From: Serratia liquefaciens ATCC 27592 | GTDB lineage: Bacteria > Pseudomonadota > Gammaproteobacteria > Enterobacterales > Enterobacteriaceae | Reading direction: 5' to 3' | NCBI RefSeq assembly: GCF_000422085.1 | Contig: NC_021741.1 | Coordinates: forward strand, 3,410,001-3,474,000 | DNA: 64,000 nt | Part shown: positions 49,259-60,038 of the stretch, piece by piece | Layout: the number at the start of each line of letters is the position of its first letter | Position numbering within the stretch: the first letter of the stretch is position 1 | Made by a program: the position numbers and the translations under genes | The notes under the pieces: model-generated | The model's database searches: none | What the model saw: only the letters and a program-made list of their open reading frames with translations | What the model was told of the DNA's origin: nothing

Positions 49259-50353
49259 ATGGCGGCTTATTTAATTCGCAGACTGCTGCTGATTATCCCC
49301 ACCCTGTGGGCGATCATCACCATTAACTTTTTTATCGTGCAAATTGCGCCCGGTGGCCCGGTCGATCAGGCCATCGCCACTATCGAAATGGGCCAGAGCA
49401 GCGGCTTCGGCGGCGGCGGAACAGGCGACGGCCTGGGACATGCGCGTACCGGCGTTGCCAGTGCCACGGACAGTCAATACCGCGGCTCCCGCGGGTTGGA
49501 TCCGGAAGTGATCGCCGAAATCACCAAACGCTATGGCTTCGACAAGCCGCTGCACGAGCGCTATTTCACCATGTTGTGGAATTACATGCGCCTCGACTTC
49601 GGCGACAGCCTGTTCCGCGGCGCGTCGGTGATGCAGCTGGTCGGTCATAGCCTGCCAGTCTCCATTACGCTGGGGCTGTGGAGTACGCTGATCATTTACC
49701 TGGTGTCGATCCCGCTGGGGATCCGCAAAGCCGTACATAACGGCAGCGCCTTCGACACCTGGAGCAGTACCCTGATTATCATCGGTTACGCCATTCCCGC
49801 TTTTCTGTTCGCCATTCTGATGATTGTGCTGTTCGCCGGTGGCAGCTATCTCGACTGGTTCCCGCTGCGTGGTCTGGTTTCCAGCAATTTCGATACCCTG
49901 CCGTGGTACAGCAAAATCACCGACTACCTGTGGCATATCACCCTGCCCGTTCTGGCGACGGTGATTGGCGGTTTCGCCACCCTGACCATGCTGACCAAGA
50001 ATTCGTTCCTCGACGAGATCCGCAAACAGTACGTGGTTACCGCCCGCGCCAAAGGGTTGGACGAGAACAAAATCCTTTATCGTCACGTGTTTCGCAATGC
50101 CATGCTGCTGGTGATCGCCGGCTTCCCGGCGACCTTTGTCAGCATGTTTTTCACCGGCTCTTTACTGATCGAGGTGATGTTCTCGCTTAACGGGCTGGGC
50201 CTGTTGGGCTATGACGCCACGCTGCAGCGCGATTATCCGGTGATGTTCGGCACGCTGTATATCTTCACCCTGATTGGCCTGCTGTTGAATATTCTCAGCG
50301 ATATCACCTATACCCTGGTCGATCCGCGTATTGATTTCGAGGCCCGCCAATGA
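49259..50353 (+). CDS. yejB: Microcin C/peptide ABC transporter permease YejB
   Basis: 364-residue DppB/OppB-type permease with a long Gly-rich periplasmic insertion after the first helix (about residues 45-85), characteristic of YejB. The inner-membrane coupling motif is in the [16 protein letters not shown] region. ATG at 49259, eleven bases after the yejA stop, with AAGGAA upstream. The stop overlaps the yejE start (ATGA). Confidence 0.94.
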   Translation: MAAYLIRRLLLIIPTLWAIITINFFIVQIAPGGPVDQAIATIEMGQSSGFGGGGTGDGLGHARTGVASATDSQYRGSRGLDPEVIAEITKRYGFDKPLHERYFTMLWNYMRLDFGDSLFRGASVMQLVGHSLPVSITLGLWSTLIIYLVSIPLGIRKAVHNGSAFDTWSSTLIIIGYAIPAFLFAILMIVLFAGGSYLDWFPLRGLVSSNFDTLPWYSKITDYLWHITLPVLATVIGGFATLTMLTKNSFLDEIRKQYVVTARAKGLDENKILYRHVFRNAMLLVIAGFPATFVSMFFTGSLLIEVMFSLNGLGLLGYDATLQRDYPVMFGTLYIFTLIGLLLNILSDITYTLVDPRIDFEARQ

Positions 50354-51375
50354 GCCGCTTAAGCCCAATTAACCAGGCGCGTTGGGCACGTTTTCGCAGC
50401 AACCGCCGCGGCTACTGGTCGCTGTGGATTTTTCTGGTGCTGTTTGTCCTCAGCCTGGGGGCCAACCTGATCGCCAACGACAGACCACTGCTGGTGCGCT
50501 ACGAAGGGCGCCTGTATCTGCCGTTCATCATCGACTACAGCGAGACCACCTTCGGCGGCGAGCTGAACACCGCCACCGACTATCAAGATCCCTTCGTAAA
50601 AAAACAGATCGACAGCCACGGCTGGGCGGTTTGGCCGCCGATCCGCTTCAGTTACGACACCATCAATTTCGCTACCGAAGTGCCCTTCCCCTCCGCGCCT
50701 TCACGCCACAATCTGTTGGGCACCGACGGTAACGGCAGCGACGTGCTGGCCCGCGTGCTGTATGGCTTTCGTATTTCGATGCTGTTCGGGCTGGCGTTGA
50801 CGCTGTTCTCCAGCGTGATTGGCGTTTGCGTCGGTGCCGTACAGGGCTACTACGGCGGGCGCATAGACCTGTGGGGCCAGCGCTTTATCGAGGTGTGGTC
50901 GGGCATGCCGACGCTGTTTTTGATCATTTTGTTGTCGAGCATCGTACAACCCAATTTCTGGTGGCTGCTCGGCATCACCATTTTATTCGGCTGGATGAGC
51001 CTGGTGGGCGTGGTGCGCGCCGAGTTCTTGCGTACCCGCAACTACGACTATATCCGCGCCGCACGCGCCATGGGGGTGCAGGATCGGGTCATTATGTATC
51101 GCCATATGCTGCCCAATGCGATGGTGGCGATGCTGACTTTCTTGCCGTTTATTCTGTGCGGCTCCATCACGACCCTGACCTCGCTCGACTTCCTTGGCTT
51201 CGGCCTGCCGATAGGTTCCCCGTCGCTCGGCGAACTGCTGCTGCAGGGCAAGAACAACCTTCAGGCGCCGTGGCTCGGCATCACCGCTTTCCTGGTGCTG
51301 GCGGTGCTGCTGTCTTTACTCATCTTTATCGGCGAAGCGGTACGCGACGCCTTTGACCCCAGCAAGGCGCATTAA
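50350..51375 (+). CDS. yejE: Microcin C/peptide ABC transporter permease YejE
   Basis: 341-residue DppC/OppC-type permease. N-terminal helix after a basic start ([15 protein letters not shown]), a large periplasmic loop (about 60-130), then the transport domain with [29 protein letters not shown] coupling region. Translationally coupled to yejB by a four-base overlap. Confidence 0.94.
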   Translation: MSRLSPINQARWARFRSNRRGYWSLWIFLVLFVLSLGANLIANDRPLLVRYEGRLYLPFIIDYSETTFGGELNTATDYQDPFVKKQIDSHGWAVWPPIRFSYDTINFATEVPFPSAPSRHNLLGTDGNGSDVLARVLYGFRISMLFGLALTLFSSVIGVCVGAVQGYYGGRIDLWGQRFIEVWSGMPTLFLIILLSSIVQPNFWWLLGITILFGWMSLVGVVRAEFLRTRNYDYIRAARAMGVQDRVIMYRHMLPNAMVAMLTFLPFILCGSITTLTSLDFLGFGLPIGSPSLGELLLQGKNNLQAPWLGITAFLVLAVLLSLLIFIGEAVRDAFDPSKAH

Positions 51376-51376
51376 T

Positions 51377-52969
51377 ATGGCTAGCACTCCTCTGCTTTCA
51401 ATTCAGGATCTCGGCGTGGCTTTTCGTCAGGGAGAGGTATTGAACCCGGTGGTCAATGGCCTTTCGCTGCAGATCGAAAAGGCAGAGACGCTGGCGTTGG
51501 TGGGTGAGTCCGGTTCAGGCAAAAGCGTCACTGCGCTGTCGGTATTGCGCCTGCTGCCCTCGCCTCCGGTGGTCTATACCGCCGGCGATATCCAGTTCAA
51601 CGGCAATTCGCTGCTGCATGCGCCAGAGGCCGAGCTGCGCAAGGTGCGCGGCAACCAGATTTCGATGATTTTCCAGGAGCCGATGGTGTCGCTCAATCCG
51701 CTGCACACCATTGAAAAACAGCTGGCCGAAGTACTGGCGCTGCATCGCGGCATGCGGCGCGACGTCGCACGCGGCGAGATCATCCAATGCCTGGATCGCG
51801 TCGGTATCCGCAATGCCAAAGGACGGTTGAAAGACTATCCGCATCAGCTTTCCGGCGGCGAGCGGCAGCGGGTGATGATCGCCATGGCGGTGCTGACCCA
51901 GCCCAAATTGCTGATCGCGGATGAACCCACCACCGCGCTTGATGTGACTATCCAGGCGCAAATTCTACTGCTGCTGAAGGAGCTGAAGCAGGAAATGGGC
52001 ATGGGGCTGCTGTTTATCACCCACAACCTGAATATTGTGCGTCGCCTGGCGGACAACGTGGCGGTGATGCGCCAGGGCCAATGCGTTGAGCAGAAAGACC
52101 GTGTCCGCCTGTTTAGCCAGCCGCAGCATCCTTACACCCAGCAATTGCTGGCGGCGGAGAACGTGGGCGATCCGCTGCCCTTGCCGGCGGATGCCGCTCC
52201 GCTGCTGAAGGTGGAAAACCTGCAGGTCAGCTTCCCAATCAAGCGCGGTTTGCTGCGCCGCACGGTCGGTCATCATTATGCACTGAAGGATTTGAGTTTT
52301 GAGCTGAAGGCCGGGGAAAGCGTTGGGCTGGTAGGAGAATCAGGTTCGGGGAAAAGCACCACCGGGCTGGCGCTATTGCGTCTGCTGAGTGCCAAAGGCG
52401 CTATGTGGTTTAACGGCCAGCCGCTGCACCAGTTCAGCATGAAGCAAATGCTGCCGTACCGCAGCCAGATGCAGATTGTGTTCCAGGATCCTTTCTCGGC
52501 GCTGAACCCCCGGCTGAACGTGCTGCAAATTATTGCCGAAGGTCTGGAAGTACACCAGAAACTGAGTGCCGAGCAGCGAGAACAGCGGGTGATCGAGGTA
52601 TTGCAAGAAGTGGGATTGGATCCTGCTTTGCGCCACCGTTACCCAACCGAGTTTTCCGGCGGCCAACGCCAACGTATCGCCATCGCACGTGCGCTGATTT
52701 TACAACCGCAGTTGCTGATCCTGGATGAGCCAACCTCGTCGCTGGACAAATCGGTGCAGGCGCAAATCTTGACGTTGCTGAAATCACTGCAACAACGCCA
52801 CCGGCTGGCCTATCTGTTTATCAGCCACGATTTACAGGTAGTGCGTTCGCTGTGTCATCAGGTCATTGTATTGCGACAGGGAGAGGTGGTTGAGCAAGGC
52901 GATTGTCAGACGATCTTTAACTCGCCCGCCGCCGCTTATACGCAGCAGCTGTTGCAGTTGGCGGACTAG
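51377..52969 (+). CDS. yejF: Microcin C/peptide ABC transporter fused ATPase YejF
   Basis: 530 residues with two ATP-binding domains. Domain 1: Walker [10 protein letters not shown], signature [12 protein letters not shown], Walker B LLIADEP. Domain 2 (from about 275): [28 protein letters not shown]. Both halves look active. Begins just after the yejE stop. Completes the YejABEF importer. Confidence 0.95.
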   Translation: MASTPLLSIQDLGVAFRQGEVLNPVVNGLSLQIEKAETLALVGESGSGKSVTALSVLRLLPSPPVVYTAGDIQFNGNSLLHAPEAELRKVRGNQISMIFQEPMVSLNPLHTIEKQLAEVLALHRGMRRDVARGEIIQCLDRVGIRNAKGRLKDYPHQLSGGERQRVMIAMAVLTQPKLLIADEPTTALDVTIQAQILLLLKELKQEMGMGLLFITHNLNIVRRLADNVAVMRQGQCVEQKDRVRLFSQPQHPYTQQLLAAENVGDPLPLPADAAPLLKVENLQVSFPIKRGLLRRTVGHHYALKDLSFELKAGESVGLVGESGSGKSTTGLALLRLLSAKGAMWFNGQPLHQFSMKQMLPYRSQMQIVFQDPFSALNPRLNVLQIIAEGLEVHQKLSAEQREQRVIEVLQEVGLDPALRHRYPTEFSGGQRQRIAIARALILQPQLLILDEPTSSLDKSVQAQILTLLKSLQQRHRLAYLFISHDLQVVRSLCHQVIVLRQGEVVEQGDCQTIFNSPAAAYTQQLLQLAD

Positions 52970-52978
52970 CGGCGGGAG

Positions 52979-53323
52979 TCAGAAAGGATATTGCGCACTC
53001 ATGGGTTCGGCGATAGCGGCACCGACGTTTTTGAGCCGGCACAGGGTGGTGCTTTCGTCACAGCGTTGCACAAACAGGCAAGGCTCCCCTTCCCACTCCA
53101 CGATGGCGCAGTCGACCTGAATCTCCTGCAAAGACAGATTAAGCTGCTGCATGACCTGCCAGGCGTCAGCCCCTTCATGGCTGAGCAGTTTCAGGCCAAT
53201 CAGGTTGTTATCTTCGTCTATTCCGCTGAGCGGAATCGGTTCGACCTTGACGCCGGTAGAGCCTGATAGCCAACGATAACTTTGCGGCAAGCGATGCACT
53301 ACCGAAAGTTGGATACTTTCCAC
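52979..53323 (-). CDS. yejG: YejG family protein
   Basis: 114-residue soluble protein of the enterobacterial YejG family, convergent with yejF as in E. coli. Recognisable parts: LSVVHRLPQSYRWLSG at the start, AWQVMQQLNLSLQEI in the middle and CLFVQRCDES later. Function not established; in E. coli it is implicated in tolerance of aminoglycosides. No signal peptide or membrane segment. Confidence 0.88.
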   Translation of the reverse strand: MESIQLSVVHRLPQSYRWLSGSTGVKVEPIPLSGIDEDNNLIGLKLLSHEGADAWQVMQQLNLSLQEIQVDCAIVEWEGEPCLFVQRCDESTTLCRLKNVGAAIAEPMSAQYPF

Positions 53324-53926
53324 ATGAAATCCCTAGTTTGAAAAATGAAACGCTTTTAACCTGACAGGGTAACTAAGTTATAGCCGCTGCGTCCCGACTC
53401 TGCCGCCCATGAATGTTATTTAAATGTAAATAATGTCACAGACAGTTAACTTACCCCTGCGCTTACTGATGTCCTGCCGTTTTTCAGACACTCTGCGTTG
53501 TCGTTTCACAGCATTTTGCGACTCAGCTCGCATTTTTGCGTTATATGTAACCCTTTCCCGCCGCAATCTCAACTCTTTTTTCTCTCAATGCGGTTACTTT
53601 TCGCTCTTTATAATTTTACATTGTGGAAACATTTAACTTCTTGACGCCTAGCTCAACCTTAAGTTAATGCCTTGATTATCAATGACCCTAACCTAAACAC
53701 CCGCCGATTTCCCTTCAAAACCCGGAGTGTAAATACCCGCCGCCGCTTGCCACAGGCAGAGCAATTTATTTAACAAAAAGCACACAGCATGAACGGCAGC
53801 CTGTTGATTGGCGTATGGATGCTTAGCAATAAACCGACTGACGTCATTGAAGTTCAGGGAGGCAAAACGGAAGGTGCAACCCACTCAGGCCCAAACGTAA
53901 CGTTGAGCCTGAGTCAGGGAGGAGAA
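53324..53926. other. 603-bp region without a recognised gene (yejG-bcr)
   Basis: Longest gene-free stretch of the backbone. It must carry the yejG promoter at its left end and the end of the bcr transcript at its right. Open frames at 53433-53636 (plus) and 53693-53884 (minus, GTG start) have no good ribosome-binding site and no recognisable family. No clear terminator or ncRNA seen. Confidence 0.45.
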
Positions 53927-55153
53927 CTACGGCGTATTCGGTGAGGCTTTATGGCGCGGCCGGCTGGCGTATAAATAGAACAGTACCGCAACGATGCTGC
54001 ACAACGCCATCGAAGAGACCATCGGCCAGGCGCTCTTGCCGGGCGCCATCGCCAGTATCGCGCCCACCAGCGCACCAATACTGAAACGTAGCGTACCGGC
54101 CAGAGAGGACGCGGTGCCCGCCATATGCGGGAAATCGTCCAGGATCACTGCCATGGCGTTTGACGAAATCATGGCGATGCAACCCAGATACACCGCCACG
54201 CCCAGCACCAACGCCCAGAAGCCGAGGCCGATTGCGCTAACCGCCAGTAACCACAACCCCATCGCCAATTGAACAAACAGGCCCAAACGGAACATTTTGA
54301 TCGCCCCCAGCCGCCGCACATTGCGGCTGTTGACCAGCGTCGTCAGGAACAAAAACACAATGTTCAGCGCAAAATAGTAACCAAAATGCTGCGGCGATAC
54401 GTGATTAAGCTCGATATACACAAACGGCCCGGCGCTGAGGAACGAGAACATGCCGGCAAACGAGAAGGCGCTGGCCAGCATGTAGCTCAGCACCCGCTTG
54501 TGCCGGAACAATGAAGCGAAGTTGCCCAGCGTGGTTCGCAGATGAAATTTCTGCCGTCGCTCCTTCGGCAGCGTCTCCTTGATAAAGAACGCCACCAGCA
54601 ACGAACCGATCAGCGCCGCCGCGCCCATGGTCCAGAAAATCGCATGCCAACTGAACCACAGCAGCAGCGCACCGCCGATCATCGGCGCCAGCAAAGGGGC
54701 GATGGTCATCACCAGGATGACAAACGACATCATGCGTGAGAATTCGTCCTTGGTGAACATATCGCGCATCAGGGCGTTAATCACCACGCTCGCCGCCGCC
54801 GCCGACAGCCCGTGCAGGAAACGCAGGTTGATCAACTGGTCGATCGACTGCGCCATTGCACAGGCGCCGCCGGCAATCGCGAAGATCAGCGTTCCCCACA
54901 GGATCACCGGCTTGCGGCCGATACTGTCTGACATTGGCCCGTAGAACAGCTGCCCCAAAGCAAAGCCGAGCATATAGGCGCTGAGCGTCATCTGCACGCT
55001 GCCCGCCTCGACGCCGAACTGTTTGGCAATCACCGGCATACTGGGCAAATACATGTCGATAGCCAATGGCATCAGCATGGAAAGCAGGCCCAGAATAAAA
55101 ATCAAACCGAGGTGAGATGACCGGTTCTGTTGCACGTTCAACGACTCCTTCAT
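53927..55153 (-). CDS. bcr: Bicyclomycin/multidrug efflux protein Bcr
   Basis: 408-residue MFS (DHA1) antiporter with 12 helices. Matches E. coli Bcr: [63 protein letters not shown], and [22 protein letters not shown]. Exports bicyclomycin, sulfonamides and possibly cysteine/dipeptides. 21 bp from rsuA on the same strand; the two are probably co-transcribed, rsuA first. Confidence 0.94.
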   Translation of the reverse strand: MKESLNVQQNRSSHLGLIFILGLLSMLMPLAIDMYLPSMPVIAKQFGVEAGSVQMTLSAYMLGFALGQLFYGPMSDSIGRKPVILWGTLIFAIAGGACAMAQSIDQLINLRFLHGLSAAAASVVINALMRDMFTKDEFSRMMSFVILVMTIAPLLAPMIGGALLLWFSWHAIFWTMGAAALIGSLLVAFFIKETLPKERRQKFHLRTTLGNFASLFRHKRVLSYMLASAFSFAGMFSFLSAGPFVYIELNHVSPQHFGYYFALNIVFLFLTTLVNSRNVRRLGAIKMFRLGLFVQLAMGLWLLAVSAIGLGFWALVLGVAVYLGCIAMISSNAMAVILDDFPHMAGTASSLAGTLRFSIGALVGAILAMAPGKSAWPMVSSMALCSIVAVLFYLYASRPRHKASPNTP

Positions 55154-55174
55154 CAGCCGTAGTGAAGTAATGAA

Positions 55175-55888
55175 TTAATCCTGCAGGTGCGGTGCGCCCA
55201 CGCTGGCAATCTCTTCTTCGGTCAGCGGACGGTATTCGCCCTCGGCCAAATCCTCATCCATCACGATGGCACCGATACGTTCGCGGTGCAGTTCGATAAC
55301 CCGGTTGCCGACCGCCGCAAACATGCGTTTCACCTGGTGATAACGCCCTTCGCTGATGGTCAAACGCACCAGGTTGTCTTCTATCTTTTCCAGTTGCGCA
55401 GGGCGGGTCAGATCTTTTTCGTTATGCAACTGCACGCCTTCGGCAAAGCGTTGCGCGGTGTCTTCCGCCAGCGGATGCTCCAGCGTCACCAGATAGGTTT
55501 TCTCACAGTGGTGTTTCGGTGAGGTGATGCGATGCGACCATTGACCGTCGTCGGTCATCAGCACCAAGCCGGTGGTATCGATGTCCAGGCGACCGGCGGC
55601 GTGCAGCTTATAGGCAACCGGCTCATCGAGGAAATACAGCACCGTCGGATGATCGGGATCGTCCGTAGAACACACGTAACCCTGCGGTTTATTGAGCATA
55701 AAGTAGCGCGGGCCCGTGAGCTGCTGCAGCGGGTTGCCGTCAAACGCCACCACCTGCTCCGGAGTCAGTTTCAGGGCTCCGCTCTTAACCACTTCACCGT
55801 CGACGGTGACGCGTTTGGCCCGAAGTTCACGCGCTACCAGCGCACGGCTAACACCTAACTGCTGAGATAAAAACTTGTCCAGTCGCAT
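55175..55888 (-). CDS. rsuA: 16S rRNA pseudouridine(516) synthase RsuA
   Basis: 237 residues: S4 RNA-binding domain (1-60, [21 protein letters not shown]) and RsuA-type pseudouridine synthase domain with catalytic Asp in [19 protein letters not shown] and the [16 protein letters not shown] block. It modifies U516 of 16S rRNA. The ATG at 55888 fits the family length; the long frame from 56110 is not homologous. Confidence 0.95.
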   Translation of the reverse strand: MRLDKFLSQQLGVSRALVARELRAKRVTVDGEVVKSGALKLTPEQVVAFDGNPLQQLTGPRYFMLNKPQGYVCSTDDPDHPTVLYFLDEPVAYKLHAAGRLDIDTTGLVLMTDDGQWSHRITSPKHHCEKTYLVTLEHPLAEDTAQRFAEGVQLHNEKDLTRPAQLEKIEDNLVRLTISEGRYHQVKRMFAAVGNRVIELHRERIGAIVMDEDLAEGEYRPLTEEEIASVGAPHLQD

Positions 55889-56197
55889 TGAATCTGCTTT
55901 GCCTGTCGTTGTTATGATCGCATTGATCGTATTGCTAAAATATGACACCCACCGTTGCACCAGGTGCAACAGGGCAGGTTCGAAGAGGGGGGAACAGCGA
56001 TTACTGTCACACGAGTATAGCGGCGGAAACGGCCCCCTGACAGAGGTAATTTCCACGCTTCTCGCACCGCGCGCGCTCAGAAGGCATAATAATAGAAATT
56101 TTTTAGCCATCAGGGGAGTAGAATGTCACTGTTTTTGTGGGTTCAGATGTTACAAAACCTGTTCCCGATGGCCCTTCTCAATCCACGGCGTTAATTT
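55889..56197. other. rsuA-radD intergenic region
   Basis: 309 bp between divergent rsuA and radD; expected to hold both promoters. No gene or strong structure recognised. Confidence 0.4.
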
Positions 56198-57955
56198 ATG
56201 GCCTTTACTCTGCGCCCCTACCAACTGGAAGCGGTCGAAGCCACCATTAAACATTTCCGTCAGCACCCGCAGCCGGCGCTGATTGTGCTGCCGACCGGCG
56301 CCGGTAAAAGCCTGGTGATCGCCGAGCTGGCGAAGCGCGCGCGCGGCAGGGTCCTGGTGTTGGCCCACGTGAAAGAACTGGTGGCGCAAAACCACGCCAA
56401 ATATCGCGCTTACGGACTGGAGGCGGATATCTTTGCCGCCGGTCTGCAGCAAAAAGACAGCGCCGGTAAGGTGGTATTTGGCAGCGTTCAATCGGTGGCG
56501 CGCAATCTGTCGCTGTTCGACGGCGCATTTTCCCTGCTGATCATCGACGAATGCCACCGCATCAGTGACGACGACGAAAGCCAGTACCAACAGATTATTC
56601 AGCATCTGCAGAAAACCAACCCACAGCTGCGGCTGCTGGGACTGACCGCCACCCCGTACCGGCTGGGAAAAGGCTGGATTTATCAGTATCACTATCACGG
56701 CTTTACCCGCGGCGATGCCAGCAGCCTGTTCCGCGACTGCATTTATGAGCTGCCGCTGCGTTACATGATCAAGAACGGCTATTTGGTGCCGCCGGAACGG
56801 CTGGACATGCCGATTGTGCAGTATGACTTCAGCCGTCTGGAGGCCAGAAGCAATGGCCTGTTCAGCGAGGTGGACCTGAACCGCGAACTGAAGCAGCAAA
56901 ATCGCATCACTCCGCATATCATCAGCCAAATCGTGGAATACGCCGAAACGCGTAAGGGGGTGATGATTTTCGCCTCCACCGTTGAGCACGCCCGTGAAGT
57001 TCACGGCCTGTTGCCGTCAGGCGAGGCCGCGTTGGTCAGTGCAGAAACCCCTGCCGCCGAGCGCGATGCCCTGATTGAAGCGTTCAAACAGCAGCAATTG
57101 CGCTATCTGGTGAATGTGGCGGTACTGACCACCGGTTTTGATGCACCGCACGTTGATCTGATCGCCATCCTGCGCCCAACAGAGTCCGTTAGCCTATATC
57201 AACAAATCGTCGGCCGCGGGCTGCGGCTGGCCCCCGGCAAAGAGGATTGTCTGATCCTCGACTACGCCGGGAACCCGCACGACCTGTTCACGCCGGAGGT
57301 GGGGGTCAGCAAGCCGCACAGCGATAGCCAACCTGTGCAGGTATTTTGTCCCGGCTGCGGCTTCGCCAACCTGTTCTGGGGCAAGTGCACCGAGAATGGC
57401 GATATCATTGAACATTATGGTCGCCGCTGTCAGGGTTGGCTGGAGGACGATGAAGGCCATCGCGAGCAGTGCGATTACCGTTTTCGTTTCAAAAGCTGCC
57501 CGCACTGCGGTGCGGAGAACGACATTGCCGCTCGCCGCTGCCATCAGTGTCAGGAGGTGCTGGTCGATCCCGACGATATGCTGAAGGCGGCGCTGAAGCT
57601 GAAAGACGCTCTGGTATTACGCTGTGGCGGCATGGAGTTGCAAAGCGGCCGCGATGAAAAAGGCGAGTGGCTAAAGGCGACCTATTACGACGAAGATGGC
57701 ACCAGCACCAGCGAACGTTTTCGTTTGCAAACGCCGGCGCAGCGCAAAGCCTTTGAAATGCTGTTCCTGCGCCCACATCAGCGTGCGCCTGGGGTGCCGT
57801 TCGCTTGGCAAAATGCCGCCGACGTGCTGGCTCAGCAAGCGCTGCTGCGTCATCCGGATTTTGTTGTGGCGCGCAAACGCGGGCAATTCTGGCAGGTACG
57901 AGAAAAAGTGTTCGATTATCAAGGACGCTTCCGCCGCGCCAATGAGCTGTACTGA
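56198..57955 (+). CDS. radD: DEAD/DEAH-type helicase RadD (YejH)
   Basis: 585 residues, superfamily 2. Motif [11 protein letters not shown] near residue 32, motif II DECH, motif III LTATP, and C-terminal helicase motifs including [25 protein letters not shown] zinc-binding cysteine cluster follows ([30 protein letters not shown]). E. coli RadD binds SSB and acts in double-strand break repair. Starts in the same place as E. coli yejH. Confidence 0.94.
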   Translation: MAFTLRPYQLEAVEATIKHFRQHPQPALIVLPTGAGKSLVIAELAKRARGRVLVLAHVKELVAQNHAKYRAYGLEADIFAAGLQQKDSAGKVVFGSVQSVARNLSLFDGAFSLLIIDECHRISDDDESQYQQIIQHLQKTNPQLRLLGLTATPYRLGKGWIYQYHYHGFTRGDASSLFRDCIYELPLRYMIKNGYLVPPERLDMPIVQYDFSRLEARSNGLFSEVDLNRELKQQNRITPHIISQIVEYAETRKGVMIFASTVEHAREVHGLLPSGEAALVSAETPAAERDALIEAFKQQQLRYLVNVAVLTTGFDAPHVDLIAILRPTESVSLYQQIVGRGLRLAPGKEDCLILDYAGNPHDLFTPEVGVSKPHSDSQPVQVFCPGCGFANLFWGKCTENGDIIEHYGRRCQGWLEDDEGHREQCDYRFRFKSCPHCGAENDIAARRCHQCQEVLVDPDDMLKAALKLKDALVLRCGGMELQSGRDEKGEWLKATYYDEDGTSTSERFRLQTPAQRKAFEMLFLRPHQRAPGVPFAWQNAADVLAQQALLRHPDFVVARKRGQFWQVREKVFDYQGRFRRANELY

Positions 57956-57987
57956 TCTTTGCCCCTTGCAAATCAGGCAGGTTTCCA

Positions 57988-58117
57988 TTGCCCTGTGGGC
58001 GGCTTTCCGTTAAAATGCCGCCCGCTTTGCCTGGGTTCGCCCGGTGCTAAAGCAGGTTATCGAACTTGCTACTGGGTCGCCTGTAGCAGGGTAAATTTTC
58101 TTTTAAGAGAAAAAACA
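57988..58117 (+). promoter_or_regulatory. rplY promoter and structured 5' leader
   Basis: A strong sigma70-type promoter is visible: TTGCCC at 57988 and TAAAAT at 58011, spaced 17 bp. The roughly 95-nt leader can fold into small hairpins, for example AGCAGGTT-atcg-AACTTGCT. Gammaproteobacterial rplY leaders are known to carry an L25-binding autoregulatory RNA, so one is likely here; the exact structure was not modelled. Confidence 0.6.
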
Positions 58118-58402
58118 ATGTTCACTATCAATGTAGAAGTACGTAAAGACCAGGGTAAGGGTGCGAGCCGCCGCCTGCGTGCAGCAAATAAATTCCCAGC
58201 TATCGTTTACGGTGGCGAAGAAGCTCCAGTTTCCATCGAGCTGGACCATGATTCTGTTAAGAACATGGAAGCTAAAGCAGAATTCTACAGCGAAGCTGTA
58301 ACTCTGGTTATCGACGGTAAAGAAACCAAAGTTAAAGTTCAGGCTGTACAGCGTCACCCGTTCAAGCCGAAGCTGACCCACATCGACTTCGTTCGCGCGT
58401 AA
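58118..58402 (+). CDS. rplY: 50S ribosomal protein L25
   Basis: 94-residue short form of L25 (the longer CTC form is absent), which binds loop E of 5S rRNA. Starts [20 protein letters not shown] and ends [17 protein letters not shown], essentially as in E. coli. Codon usage is of the highly expressed type. The ATG at 58118 follows an AAGAGAAA stretch. Confidence 0.97.
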   Translation: MFTINVEVRKDQGKGASRRLRAANKFPAIVYGGEEAPVSIELDHDSVKNMEAKAEFYSEAVTLVIDGKETKVKVQAVQRHPFKPKLTHIDFVRA

Positions 58403-58438
58403 TCGCAACGTATTCGAGCTTTTCGGGACGCCGAAGTA

Positions 58439-58468
58439 GAAAACGCCGCAATTGCGGCGTTTTTTATT
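58439..58468. terminator. Bidirectional terminator rplY/yejK
   Basis: AAAACGCCGCAATTGCGGCGTTTT palindrome (given as AAAACGCCGC / GCGGCGTTTT with AATT centre) followed by T residues; between convergent genes. Confidence 0.92.
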
Positions 58469-58486
58469 GTCTGCGATCCGGCGAAA

Positions 58487-59497
58487 TTATTTGTTGCCAC
58501 CGCCCAAACGACGTTGCAACTGATCGCGCAGGTTCGGCGGCGTGCCTTTAATGGTTAGCGTGTCGGTCGCCGCATCCCAGAATACACGTTCCCCCAGCAG
58601 CATGGCGTCAAAGTTCATGCTGATGCCGCCGCCGCTGCCGGCAAACTTGGTTAACTGACGCAGCGTACCGCGATCGGCCGGGAAGCTGTCTTCCAACTGA
58701 TAGCCCTGCTCGCTGGAAAACTGCAGAAAATCTTTCTCGCCCACCGGCGCAATCTCTTTCGACAGCTCCTGCAGCTCAATCTCTTCGCCTGCCTGCAGCT
58801 GTTCGTTGCAATAGCTGTAAACCTGCTGGCGCACCGACTGGCGCTCATTTTTATCCAGCTGCGCATCAGCACAATAATCGTCAACCGCCTGCAGCAAGCC
58901 GCGGTTCTGAGCCTTGGTGTCCAGCCCTTCCGCCGCCGCCAGGAAGTCCATAAAGAAATCGGAAACCTTACGGCCCACACGTCCACGCAGGAAGGTCAGG
59001 TAACGGGTCGATTCCGGATTGGTTTCCCACTCGGTCAGATCGATACGCGCGACGATGTCGGCGTGGTTGATGTCCAGATAATGGGTGGTGTTGATATCCA
59101 GCTCTTCGTTAACGCGCGAACTGTTGCGGCTGTTGAGGACCGCAATCAATAAATACTCCGCCGCCAGATAACGGTACTGGCCAAACAGCACCACGCCACC
59201 TTCGGCGAACGGGTACTTGGCCAGCTCATCGCGCAGACGCCCGGTCGCGGCACGGCTGAAAGCCAGAAAGTCTTTGTCTTCCTTGCGGCAGGTGCGCAAC
59301 GCGTCCGCCAGTTCACTGCCCTCATTGAACAGGCCGTAAGCCTTGCTCTTGGCGCTATAGACACGATGCAGCTCTTCCATCATCTCTTCTACCGCCGCAT
59401 TGGTGGGCAGCAGAGTATCGCGCAGCACCACGTCCAGCGTTTGTTCGTCACGTTTGATCAACTGGTGCAGAGCAATCTGGTCGATATCCAGACTCAT
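58487..59497 (-). CDS. yejK: Nucleoid-associated protein YejK (NdpA)
   Basis: 336-residue NdpA-family protein: [18 protein letters not shown] at the start and the C-terminal [39 protein letters not shown] region. Known as a nucleoid-bound protein that interacts with topoisomerases. The ATG at 59497 follows AGGAGG. Divergent from yejL. Confidence 0.95.
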   Translation of the reverse strand: MSLDIDQIALHQLIKRDEQTLDVVLRDTLLPTNAAVEEMMEELHRVYSAKSKAYGLFNEGSELADALRTCRKEDKDFLAFSRAATGRLRDELAKYPFAEGGVVLFGQYRYLAAEYLLIAVLNSRNSSRVNEELDINTTHYLDINHADIVARIDLTEWETNPESTRYLTFLRGRVGRKVSDFFMDFLAAAEGLDTKAQNRGLLQAVDDYCADAQLDKNERQSVRQQVYSYCNEQLQAGEEIELQELSKEIAPVGEKDFLQFSSEQGYQLEDSFPADRGTLRQLTKFAGSGGGISMNFDAMLLGERVFWDAATDTLTIKGTPPNLRDQLQRRLGGGNK

Positions 59498-59801
59498 GGT
59501 AAATCCTCCTGTTCTTTTAGCGCGTATTCAAACACTGAAGGCCCCTGCGCTGCAACTTTAAAGCAGTGTTCAACCCGTCGACGATCAATATATTTCCACC
59601 ATCCATACAGGCGCTAAATACCTCGATTCACCGACGTATTACAGGCTATACACCGGCAATCGCGCAGAATCCTTGACGGGGGAACGCAGGTGCCCCCGCC
59701 ACGCTACGGTTTGAAAGACAAAGGGAATCGATAAAAGAGCAGAAAATCACTGTCCTATACGGTAAGATATGGGACTTTGTCAGGCTTTGAGCGCAATTTT
59801 T
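59498..59801. other. yejK-yejL intergenic region
   Basis: 304 bp between divergent yejK and yejL, holding both promoters. No gene recognised; the open frame that extends yejL upstream to 59769 is not conserved. Confidence 0.4.
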
Positions 59802-60029
59802 ATGCCACAATCATCCCGTTACAGTGACGAACACGTTGAACAACTGCTCTCCGAGCTGGTTAATGTTCTGGAAAAACACCATACTCCCACCGATCTGTCT
59901 TTGATGGTGCTGGGCAACATGGTGACTAATTTGATCAATACCAGCGTTGCTCCAGTTCAGCGGAAAACGTTGGCAAGATCGTTTGCAGAAGCCCTGCAAG
60001 CTTCTATTCGTGAAGATAAAGCGCATTAA
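59802..60029 (+). CDS. yejL: YejL, UPF0352 family
   Basis: 75-residue helical protein of the UPF0352 family ([37 protein letters not shown]). Structural studies of relatives show small helical dimers; function unknown. The ATG at 59802 gives the conserved MPQ start. It is 9 bp from yejM and co-transcribed with it. Confidence 0.92.
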   Translation: MPQSSRYSDEHVEQLLSELVNVLEKHHTPTDLSLMVLGNMVTNLINTSVAPVQRKTLARSFAEALQASIREDKAH

Positions 60030-60038
60030 TAATTACTT

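Noticed and set aside
53433..53636. 67-codon plus-strand frame in the yejG-bcr gap
   Set aside because: No ribosome-binding site, Cys/Phe/Arg-rich composition typical of non-coding translation, no recognisable family.
53693..53884. 63-codon minus-strand frame downstream of bcr
   Set aside because: Needs a GTG start without a good ribosome-binding site. Composition is not convincing and no family was recognised.
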